From Streptomyces sp. MMG1533 (GTDB taxonomy: Bacteria; Actinomycetota; Actinomycetes; Streptomycetales; Streptomycetaceae): 10,053 bases of DNA. Under the pieces are notes generated by a model that worked only from the letters and a program-made list of their open reading frames with translations, did not search any database and had not been told where the DNA came from. The stretch is taken from NCBI RefSeq assembly GCF_001279775.1, contig NZ_LGDG01000051.1, forward strand, positions 1-10,053. The letters run 5' to 3'. Of the stretch, positions 1 through 5,644 are shown piece after piece; the first letter of the stretch is position 1; each line of letters opens with the position of its first letter. The position numbers were made by a program, and so were the translations under genes.

Positions 1-150
1 GGCGAGGGGGGGGGCCTCCCCTGGGGCGGAGAGGGGGGGGGGCGACGACGGAAAGCCTCCGGCGCGCCCCCCGCCCAGGGCCCCCCCGGCGCCGGGCGGA
101 CCCCCCGCCCCCCCCGCCTCTCCCGCCCCCGGCCGCCGCCCCCGCTCCGA
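1..150. other. G/C homopolymer-rich low-complexity edge
   Basis: The first 150 bases consist of long G runs (first 60 bases) followed by long C runs, with hardly any A or T. In the sulfatase frame they read as Gly/Arg and then Pro/Ala-rich residues with no start codon. A Pro/Ala-rich linker after a signal peptide would be reasonable for a secreted sulfatase, but the pure homopolymers suggest sequencing or assembly error at a contig end. Reading frame upstream of about base 149 should not be trusted. Confidence 0.6.
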
Positions 151-1438
151 CGACCGGCCCAACATCCTCCTCGTCCTCACCGACGACCAGCCCAAGGACA
201 CGGACTGGGCGCTGCCCCAGACCCTCGACTGGCTCGGCGGACAGGGCGTCACCTTCGCACGCGCACACGCCAACACCCCGCTGTGCGCCCCCTCCCGTGC
301 TTCGATCATGTCCGGCCGGTACGCCCACAACCACGGCCTCCTGGACACCCGCCACCCCGCCCGCCTGGACCAACGCACCACCGTGCAGCGCCGGTTGCAA
401 GAGGCGGGCTACCGCACGGGCCTGTTCGGCAAGTACCTCAACTTCTGGCCCACCGGCGAGAAGCCGCCGTACTTCGACGAGTGGCTGCTCCAGGAACCGG
501 TGGCGTACTACAACGGCCACTACAACGACAACGGGACCGTCCGGAACATCCCCGGCTACAACACCACGGTCATCAAGGACCGCGCGCTCGCCTTCATCGA
601 CGACTCCCGCACCGACGACCGGCCCTGGTTCGCGTACGTCGCCACGCGCTCGGCGCACGAGGTGAACATCCCGGAGAAGAAGTACGCACGCACGCGCGTG
701 CCCGACTGGGACGGCCGGCCCTCCGTCTTCGAGACCGGCAAGGCCGACAAGCCGCCGTTCCTGCGCACGGCGAAGCAGTCCTTCGCGCAGGGGCAGGCGC
801 TGCGCGAACGCCAGTTGCGCACGCTGCTGTCCGTGGACGACGCGATGCGCGACTTCCGCGACAAGCTGCGCGCGCTCGGCCAGCTGGAGAACACGCTGGT
901 GTTGTTCACCAGTGACCACGGCCTGTGCTGGGGGGACCACGGCTGGCTGCGCAAGTCGGTGCCCTACCGCCCGAGTCTGGAGGTGCCGTTCCACCTCTCC
1001 TGGCCGGCCGCCGGTCTGACCGCAGGAGCCGACGACCGTCTCACCGGCCTTGTCGACATCGCGCCGACCTTCCTCCGGGCCGCCGGAATCGCCCCGGACC
1101 CCGCGCACGACGGCCACTCGCTGCTCGACCCCGGCAACGACCGGGACCATCTGCTCGCCGAGTGGTGGTGGAACCGCCAGGACAAGAAGCCGATCCACAC
1201 ATGGGCGTCGTACATCGGCAAGTCCGAGCAGTACACGGAGTACTACCGAGGCCGCCTCGACACCGCCGGCCGCCCCAAGGGCAGCGGCGAGGTCGTCTTC
1301 CGGGAGTACTACGACCTGCGCGCCGACCCCTACCAGCTCACGAACCGGCTGCACGGGGCGAGCGAGGAACAGGAGCGCCGCCTGGGCATCCCGGCGCTCG
1401 CACGGGAGTTGGCCGCGGCCCGGCGGGCAGGGTCCTAG
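2..1438 (+). CDS. Sulfatase (formylglycine-dependent), 5'-partial
   Basis: Hydrolyses a sulfate ester; the substrate is not identifiable. The frame is open from the window edge with no start codon visible before the conserved core, so the true start and any signal peptide are missing or corrupted. Core motifs: NILLVLTDDQ (from base 161, metal-binding Asp pair), LCAPSR matching C-x-P-x-R with the Cys (codon 284-286) that a formylglycine-generating enzyme would oxidise, GYRTGLFGKYL (Lys codon 431, second sulfatase signature), and TSDHG...GDHG...K (from 908, metal and sulfate ligands). LVDIAPTFLRAAGI and the C-terminal YYDLRADPYQLTN are also typical of the family. An ATG at 308 lies after the catalytic Cys and cannot be the start. 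About 478 residues are visible, near the usual length, so little real sequence is missing. Many Streptomyces relatives are secreted; that is inference here. Confidence 0.93.
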   Translation, partial: ARGGASPGAERGGGDDGKPPARPPPRAPPAPGGPPAPPASPAPGRRPRSDDRPNILLVLTDDQPKDTDWALPQTLDWLGGQGVTFARAHANTPLCAPSRASIMSGRYAHNHGLLDTRHPARLDQRTTVQRRLQEAGYRTGLFGKYLNFWPTGEKPPYFDEWLLQEPVAYYNGHYNDNGTVRNIPGYNTTVIKDRALAFIDDSRTDDRPWFAYVATRSAHEVNIPEKKYARTRVPDWDGRPSVFETGKADKPPFLRTAKQSFAQGQALRERQLRTLLSVDDAMRDFRDKLRALGQLENTLVLFTSDHGLCWGDHGWLRKSVPYRPSLEVPFHLSWPAAGLTAGADDRLTGLVDIAPTFLRAAGIAPDPAHDGHSLLDPGNDRDHLLAEWWWNRQDKKPIHTWASYIGKSEQYTEYYRGRLDTAGRPKGSGEVVFREYYDLRADPYQLTNRLHGASEEQERRLGIPALARELAAARRAGS

Positions 1439-2301
1439 GCTGCGACAGCAGAGCGCTCCCGAGCGGTCCGCGCCCGGTGCCACCCCCGCGTCACCGGCCA
1501 GGTCGCGATGCCGATCGCGAACGCCATCAGATGCCCCCAGTTGGTCATCGGGTCCGCGAACGCGAGCAGGTCCTGGACCAGCATCGCGCCGAACGCGGCC
1601 AGCAGCGGCCAGCGCAGCCACGGGGTGAGGAGCCCGGCCAGGGCACCCACTCCGGCGGCGACGCCGAAGCTGACGCCGTAGTCGAGGCGGTGCAGCGAGC
1701 TGTCGGGCAGATGGCCGGCCAGCACCGCGAGCCCCACCGGGACCTCGGTCGCGAGGGTGGCGAGGACATGCCCGAGCAGGAAGACGCCCGCCGTGCGCAG
1801 TCCGCCTATCCGGCGCTCCAGCGCGGTGAGGACGAGGACGAGACCGATCGCGTACGGCGAGAGGATCCCGCCCGCGATCCACAGCGCGCTGGCCAGCAGC
1901 ACCGGTACGGGCGTCTGCACGAGGTGTGCCACATCGGTGCTGGAGGCCTGGTGGAGGTGGTGCACGAGGGCGGGGTCGGCGTACTCGGTGACGAGCGAGG
2001 TGAGCGCGAGGACGGCGCCGTAGCCGAAGGTGAACGGTGTCCCGGTGGGGGTGGGCAGCAGCCGCCAGGGGCGGACACGCAGGCGGGAGCGGGCTTCGGA
2101 GGGCTCGACCGCGGGCGCCGGGGCGGGCAGGTCCGGCACCGGCCCTCGCTGGCGCGGCATCCCGTCCAGCAGGCCGGAGACGTCGGGCAGGCAGGCGTCG
2201 TAACGCGGAGGGTGCGCATCGTGCGGCGGGGACCCATTCGCGGCCCCGTCGCTCACGGGCGCCGACGAACCCGTCGTACCCTCCGCCGCAGTCCGTTCCA
2301 C
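1435..2301 (-). CDS. Rhomboid-like integral membrane protein
   Basis: Predicted 288-residue membrane protein. The start is taken as the GTG at 2301 because AAGGAG (plus-strand ctcctt at 2311-2316) lies 9 bases upstream; the ATG at 2400 would add 33 unsupported residues. Residues 1 to about 75 are hydrophilic and Pro/Ala/Arg-rich, probably a cytoplasmic tail. About six hydrophobic segments follow. GVSFGVAAG places a Ser (about residue 211) in a GxSx context, and NWGHLMAFAIG places a His (about 257) in the position of the rhomboid TM6 HxxGxxxG motif. A Ser-His intramembrane protease is therefore possible, though the usual GxSG Gly is replaced by Phe. This resembles the actinobacterial rhomboid-like family (recall, not searched). 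The gene converges on the sulfatase, sharing CTAG at the stops. Substrate and role are unknown. Confidence 0.85.
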   Translation of the reverse strand: MERTAAEGTTGSSAPVSDGAANGSPPHDAHPPRYDACLPDVSGLLDGMPRQRGPVPDLPAPAPAVEPSEARSRLRVRPWRLLPTPTGTPFTFGYGAVLALTSLVTEYADPALVHHLHQASSTDVAHLVQTPVPVLLASALWIAGGILSPYAIGLVLVLTALERRIGGLRTAGVFLLGHVLATLATEVPVGLAVLAGHLPDSSLHRLDYGVSFGVAAGVGALAGLLTPWLRWPLLAAFGAMLVQDLLAFADPMTNWGHLMAFAIGIATWPVTRGWHRARTARERSAVAA

Positions 2302-2310
2302 GGTGAGGCG

Positions 2311-2316
2311 CTCCTT
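2311..2316 (-). promoter_or_regulatory. Ribosome binding site of rhomboid-like gene
   Basis: Reads AAGGAG on the minus strand, 9 bases before the GTG at 2299-2301. It decides the start over the longer frame that opens at 2400. Confidence 0.7.
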
Positions 2317-2362
2317 CCGTTCCACCCCAGCCTCCGCGCCCCGCGGGGACGCTGTCTGTGAC

Positions 2363-2381
2363 CGGCGCCACCCGGGCGCCG
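2363..2381 (-). terminator. Short GC hairpin after TetR remnant
   Basis: CGGCGCC, a 5-base loop ACCCG, then GGCGCCG: a perfect 7-bp stem. It lies 25 bases beyond the stop of the TetR remnant on the minus strand and 61 bases upstream of the rhomboid-like start. It may be the old terminator of the regulator gene. There is no clear T tract, so assignment is weak. Confidence 0.35.
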
Positions 2382-2406
2382 ATTCACATCCACTTCTCAA
2401 GAAACC

Positions 2407-2560
2407 TCAGGCGTCCGCGGGAAGCCCGGTCCCCGCGGCCGTGACGGACCGCAGCAGCCGGTCCGCGTACTGGCGGAAGCGGCCGACCATGTCGAAGCCC
2501 TGCGGGTCGAGGACCCACTGGAGTTGGAGGCCGTCCATGACGGCGGCCGGCCGGGCCCGC
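2407..2560 (-). pseudogene. TetR-family regulator, C-terminal remnant
   Basis: On the minus strand, the segment AAVMDGLQLQWVLDPQ followed by FDMVGRFRQYADRLL and a stop (plus-strand tca at 2407-2409) matches the last helix region typical of TetR-family regulators, whose C-terminal domains commonly carry an A-L-x-DGLQLQWLLDP-like stretch. Only about 50 residues remain of a normal 190-220. The DNA-binding helix-turn-helix and most of the ligand domain are absent. The frame can be read back to an ATG at 2598, but residues upstream of about base 2550 do not look like TetR and overlap the GH3 remnant on the other strand. A product from this frame is unlikely to be functional. Family recognition is from memory of motifs. 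Confidence 0.7.
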
Positions 2561-2675
2561 CCGCAAGGACGGCTTCCGTTCGAACTGCCGCGCTCCATGG
2601 CGGCGGTGGAGGCCGGACGTCCCGAACGACACGGAGGACCTGGTGTTTCCGTACGGCCACGGGCTCACCGTCTGA
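2561..2675 (+). pseudogene. GH3 beta-glucosidase, C-terminal remnant, frameshifted
   Basis: Two plus-strand frames carry the end of a glycoside hydrolase family 3 protein. From about 2567, frame 2 reads GRLPFELPRSMAAVEAGRP; from about 2616, frame 3 reads DVPNDTEDLVFPYGHGLTV and stops with TGA at 2673. Together they resemble the GH3 C-terminus (GxLPFxLPRS...DxxNDT...FPFGHGL). The frame change at about 2613-2616, with the two readings overlapping by bases, implies a small deletion (2 modulo 3). Everything upstream, including the catalytic (beta/alpha) barrel and its Asp nucleophile, is missing, so this is a dead fragment of an enzyme normally above 700 residues. It abuts the TetR remnant on the opposite strand. 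Confidence 0.65.
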
Positions 2676-2720
2676 GGAAATTCGCTCGGCCCATCCGCTC
2701 CCGCCTGCCAAGATGGACCG

Positions 2721-3398
2721 ATGCCCACCTCGTACGACATTCCCCAGGTCCTGGACCGGCGCGAGGGTCCGCACGGCGAGGTCGTGCTGCGACGGCACGG
2801 CGAGTTGCTGCAGATCATCGCCAACGGCTGCTTCCTGATGGACACTTCCGACGGCCGCTCGGAGCGGCGGCTCGTGGACGCCGCGTTGGAGGCGCTCGAC
2901 GGTCGCGGGGAGCCGAGCGTGCTCATCGGCGGCCTCGGCGTCGGCTTCTCCCTGGCACACGCCGCGGCCGACCCCCGCTGGGGCCGGATCACGGTGGTCG
3001 AGCGGGAACGCGCCATCATCGACTGGCACCGTGAAGGGCCGTTGGCCGAGTTGTCGGCGCAGGCCCTGGCCGACCGGCGCGCAGAAATTGTGGAAACGGA
3101 TCTTGTCGCATTCGTCAATGAGACATGCGACACGTTCGACGCGCTGTGCCTGGACATCGACAACGGCCCCGACTGGACGGTCACCGAGGGCAACCACGGG
3201 CTGTACTCCGCGGCCGGACTGGCAAGCTGCGCAAGGGCGTTGAGGCCAGGAGGGGTACTGTCCGTGTGGTCCGCCCAGCCCTCGCCGGAATTTGAAGGAT
3301 CCCTATGGAATGCCGGGTTCCAGCGGGTGCGTACCGAAGAGATCCCCGTTGCCCGGGGCGTTCCGGACGTCGTGCACATTGCCGTCCGACCTGGATAG
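2721..3398 (+). CDS. Spermidine-synthase-like methyltransferase-fold protein
   Basis: A 225-residue cytoplasmic protein with a class I SAM-methyltransferase fold related to spermidine synthases. VLIGGLGVGFSLAHAA (about residues 66-81) is the glycine-rich nucleotide-binding loop, and ITVVERERAIIDWHR supplies the acidic residue at the end of the next strand. DALCLDIDNGPDW (about 140-152) sits where spermidine synthase has its D-x-x-D-P catalytic loop, followed by N-x-G-LYS and LRPGGVLSVWSAQPS. It is shorter than true spermidine synthases (about 280-300 residues) because much of the N-terminal beta domain is missing, and the loop has N-G-P rather than the usual D-P context. Polyamine synthesis is therefore uncertain; another SAM-dependent reaction is possible. 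No clear ribosome binding site precedes the ATG; CAAGAT at 2709-2714, 6 bases upstream, could be the -10 of a leaderless transcript. Confidence 0.85.
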   Translation: MPTSYDIPQVLDRREGPHGEVVLRRHGELLQIIANGCFLMDTSDGRSERRLVDAALEALDGRGEPSVLIGGLGVGFSLAHAAADPRWGRITVVERERAIIDWHREGPLAELSAQALADRRAEIVETDLVAFVNETCDTFDALCLDIDNGPDWTVTEGNHGLYSAAGLASCARALRPGGVLSVWSAQPSPEFEGSLWNAGFQRVRTEEIPVARGVPDVVHIAVRPG

Positions 3399-3445
3399 CA
3401 AAGCCGCGGTGACTCCCCGTACTCTGCTTCCCTGACGCCGATCAT

Positions 3446-3476
3446 TCAAGCGTCAAGCGCAGTCATGCGCAGACAA
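3446..3476 (+). promoter_or_regulatory. Direct repeats upstream of the two-component operon
   Basis: TCAAGCG occurs twice in tandem (3446-3452, 3453-3459). It runs into GCGCAG at 3457 and again at 3467, 10 bases apart. Direct repeats with about one helical turn of spacing are the usual binding pattern of OmpR/PhoB-family regulators, and this cluster sits 47-77 bases before the response-regulator start, so autoregulation is plausible. A weak -10-like TACTCT lies at 3420-3425 without a convincing -35. Confidence 0.35.
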
Positions 3477-3522
3477 GGGATCACCCCACTGGTTCCGGAA
3501 TTGCACACCTCAGGGGCGGGCG

Positions 3523-4260
3523 ATGGAGCAGACACACACCTCCCACAACGGCACGGCGACGACCCAGGGTGCGCAGCGCCGGGTGCTTGTCGTCGAAGAC
3601 GATCCGACGATCGTGGACGCCATCGCGACCCGCCTGCGCGCCGAGGGATTCCTCGTGCAAACGGCGGGCGACGGTCCGTCCGCGGTAGACACCGCCGAGG
3701 CCTGGCAGCCCGATCTGCTGATCCTCGACATCATGCTGCCCGGCTTCGACGGTCTGGAGGTCTGCCGTCGTGTGCAGGCCGCCCGTCCGGTGCCGGTGCT
3801 GATGCTCACCGCGCGGGACGACGAGACCGACATGCTGGTCGGGCTCGGCGTCGGCGCCGACGACTACATGACCAAGCCGTTCTCCATGCGGGAGCTGGCC
3901 GCGCGGGTGCACGTCCTGCTGCGCCGGGTGGAGCGGGCCGCGATCGCGGCGTCGACCCCGCGCAGCGGCATCCTGCGGCTCGGCGAGCTGGAGATCGACC
4001 ACGCGCAGCGCCGGGTGCGGGTGCGCTCCGAGGATGTCCACCTGACGCCCACGGAGTTCGACCTCCTGGTCTGCCTGGCCAACACCCCGCGTGCCGTGCT
4101 CTCCCGTGAGCAGCTGCTGGCCGAGGTGTGGGACTGGGCGGACGCCTCCGGCACCCGGACCGTCGACAGCCACATCAAGGCACTGCGGCGGAAGATCGGC
4201 GCCGAGCGGATCCGCACGGTGCACGGCGTGGGCTACGCCCTGGAGACGCCGACGCCATGA
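3523..4260 (+). CDS. OmpR/PhoB-family response regulator
   Basis: A 245-residue DNA-binding response regulator. The receiver domain (about residues 19-135) has the acidic pair in VLVVEDD (25-27), the phospho-acceptor Asp in LLILDIMLPGFDG (residue 69), the switch Thr in LMLTARDD (96) and the invariant Lys in YMTKPF (118). The winged-helix DNA-binding domain follows (about 150-243): LTPTEFDLLVCL, then SREQLLAEVWDW, then RTVDSHIKALRRKIG, ending with the wing IRTVHGVGYAL. All key receiver residues are present. AGGGG at 3512-3516, 6 bases before the ATG, supports this start. A Ser/Thr/Gln-rich tail of about 18 residues precedes the receiver. Its stop overlaps the start of the sensor kinase gene, so the two form one translationally coupled pair. 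Target genes are unknown; its own promoter repeats and nearby kgd are candidates. Confidence 0.95.
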   Translation: MEQTHTSHNGTATTQGAQRRVLVVEDDPTIVDAIATRLRAEGFLVQTAGDGPSAVDTAEAWQPDLLILDIMLPGFDGLEVCRRVQAARPVPVLMLTARDDETDMLVGLGVGADDYMTKPFSMRELAARVHVLLRRVERAAIAASTPRSGILRLGELEIDHAQRRVRVRSEDVHLTPTEFDLLVCLANTPRAVLSREQLLAEVWDWADASGTRTVDSHIKALRRKIGAERIRTVHGVGYALETPTP

Positions 4261-5363
4261 GCGACGGGCCGGCCGCACCAAGACGCCCCGGGGAACCCTG
4301 GGGCGGCGTAAGTCCGTTCTCGATCAAGACCAAGCTGGGCGCCCTGGTCGTCATCTCGGTGCTGATCACCACGGGTCTGCTGATGATCGCGGTGCACACC
4401 AAGACGGAGCTCCGCTTCATCACGGTCTTCTCGATGATCGCCACACTGTTGATCACGCAGTTCGTGGCGCATTCGCTCACCGCGCCGCTGGACGAGATGA
4501 ACGCGGTGGCCCGTTCGATCTCGCACGGCGACTACACCCGCCGGGTGCGGGAGAACCGTCGGGACGAGCTGGGCGACCTGGCCCAGACGATCAACCACAT
4601 GGCTGACGACCTGGAGGCCCAGGAGCGGCAGCGCAAGGAGCTCGTGGCGAATGTCTCCCACGAGCTGCGCACACCCATCGCGGGCCTGCGTGCGGTCCTG
4701 GAGAACATCGTCGACGGCGTCACGGAGGCCGACCCCGAGACGATGCGGACGGCCCTGAAGCAGACGGAGCGGCTGGGACGTCTCGTGGAGACGCTCCTCG
4801 ACCTGTCCCGGCTGGACAACGGGGTCGTACCGCTGCGCAGGCGGCGGTTCGAGGTGTGGCCGTACCTGTCGGGCGTGCTGAAGGAGGCCAACATGGTCGC
4901 CTCGGCGCGCGCGGGCATTGCTTCCGGATCCGGCAGCCACACACGTACGGACGTCCATCTGCACCTCGACGTGTCCCCGCCGGAGCTGACCGCACACGCG
5001 GACCCGGAGCGGATCCACCAGGTCGTGGCGAATCTCATCGACAACGCGGTCAAGCACAGTCCGGCGCACGGCCGGGTCACGGTCAAGGCGCGCCGCGGGG
5101 CCTGGCCCGAGTCGCTCGAGCTGGAGGTTCTCGACGAGGGCCCCGGCATACCCCGGTCGGAGTGGCACCGGGTCTTCGAGCGGTTCAACCGCGGCAACGT
5201 CAACCGGCCGCACGGGCCCGGCAGCGACGGTGGCACGGGCCTCGGGCTCGCGATCGCCCGCTGGGCGGTGGATCTGCACGGCGGCCGGATCGGAGTGGCC
5301 GAATCCGAGCGGGGCTGCCGGATTCTTGTCACCCTTCCGGGACTTCCATCTCTGCCAAGTTGA
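4257..5363 (+). CDS. HAMP-domain sensor histidine kinase
   Basis: A 368-residue membrane sensor kinase, partner of the preceding response regulator. The start is the ATG in the ATGA overlap with that gene's stop; a longer upstream frame lies inside the regulator and is rejected. Two transmembrane helices (about residues 26-46 and 53-71) are separated by only about six residues (HTKTEL), so there is almost no extracytoplasmic sensor domain. A HAMP linker follows (about 72-118), then the H-box NVSHELRTPIAGLR with phospho-accepting His 125, the N-box HQVVANLIDNAVKHS, the G1 box DEGPGIP, the F box VFERFNRG and the G2 box GGTGLGLAIARWAVDLHGG. All catalytic boxes are intact. A short-loop kinase like this probably senses a membrane signal or depends on an accessory protein (inference). 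The signal is unknown. Confidence 0.95.
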   Translation: MSDGPAAPRRPGEPWGGVSPFSIKTKLGALVVISVLITTGLLMIAVHTKTELRFITVFSMIATLLITQFVAHSLTAPLDEMNAVARSISHGDYTRRVRENRRDELGDLAQTINHMADDLEAQERQRKELVANVSHELRTPIAGLRAVLENIVDGVTEADPETMRTALKQTERLGRLVETLLDLSRLDNGVVPLRRRRFEVWPYLSGVLKEANMVASARAGIASGSGSHTRTDVHLHLDVSPPELTAHADPERIHQVVANLIDNAVKHSPAHGRVTVKARRGAWPESLELEVLDEGPGIPRSEWHRVFERFNRGNVNRPHGPGSDGGTGLGLAIARWAVDLHGGRIGVAESERGCRILVTLPGLPSLPS

Positions 5364-5450
5364 CGTAAAGTTCGAAGCGGAGCCACAAGATCCACGGGCG
5401 TCCGCACTGACGGACACGTGTGATCAGGCACAGGCCCGCGCCGTTGTCGC

Positions 5451-5467
5451 GCTGAGGCCCTCTCAGC
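5451..5467 (+). terminator. Hairpin after the two-component operon
   Basis: GCTGAG, loop GCCCT, CTCAGC: a perfect 6-bp stem, 88 bases after the kinase stop. A second small stem, GTCCG/CGGAC at 5400-5415, lies closer (37 bases after the stop) and is followed by the 8-bp palindrome ACACGTGT at 5414-5421. Neither has a T tract. One of them may end the regulator/kinase transcript. Confidence 0.35.
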
Positions 5468-5494
5468 TCATCCCGGATGAAGCGGAACCTCGCT

Positions 5495-5531
5495 TGTTTC
5501 CCGCCATTTCCACCCCTGAAACACGCTGTTT
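5495..5531. promoter_or_regulatory. TGTTTC/GAAACA inverted repeats upstream of kgd promoter
   Basis: TGTTTC at 5495-5500 is the exact reverse complement of GAAACA at 5518-5523. AAACA-CGC-TGTTT at 5519-5531 is a perfect 5-3-5 palindrome, so the half-site occurs three times in 37 bases. The group lies 34-70 bases upstream of the proposed kgd -35 box, a position suited to an activator or repressor. The regulator is not identifiable. The surrounding 280 bases between the kinase and kgd show no coding region. Confidence 0.35.
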
Positions 5532-5564
5532 GATGTGACTTACACGACGATGGACGGGCCCGGC

Positions 5565-5594
5565 CTGACCTTCCCGGTCTTGGAGGCGTAGCCT
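5565..5594 (+). promoter_or_regulatory. Probable vegetative promoter of kgd
   Basis: CTGACC (5565-5570), an 18-base spacer, then TAGCCT (5589-5594) fits the Streptomyces principal-sigma pattern TTGAC-N(16-18)-TAnnnT with one -35 mismatch in the first base. Transcription would start near 5600-5603, giving a leader of about 45 bases before the GTG at 5645. Confidence 0.5.
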
Positions 5595-5644
5595 TTATTC
5601 CCGCTGTCCATCACCTTGTGAAGCGGAAGAGGGCGGTTGCCGCC

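Noticed and set aside
925..2361. A 478-residue plus-strand frame across the sulfatase end and rhomboid-like gene
   Set aside because: Arg/Pro/Gly-rich composition, crosses two recognisable genes out of frame, no motif.
2303..3034. A 243-residue plus-strand frame
   Set aside because: Not a gene as a whole; only its segment at about 2567-2623 is meaningful, as part of the GH3 remnant.
2384..3445. Long minus-strand frames opposite the spermidine-synthase-like gene
   Set aside because: They lack any motif and oppose a clear nucleotide-binding protein; only the short TetR-like tail at 2407-2560 in another frame is meaningful.
3481..5431. Several long minus-strand frames opposite the regulator and kinase
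   Set aside because: Mirror frames of GC-biased genes with all catalytic motifs on the plus strand.
5618..5644. Upstream GTG as the kgd start
   Set aside because: It has no ribosome site and adds a basic stretch (KRKRAVAA) I do not recall in homologues; the GTG at 5645 is preferred, but experimental proof is lacking.
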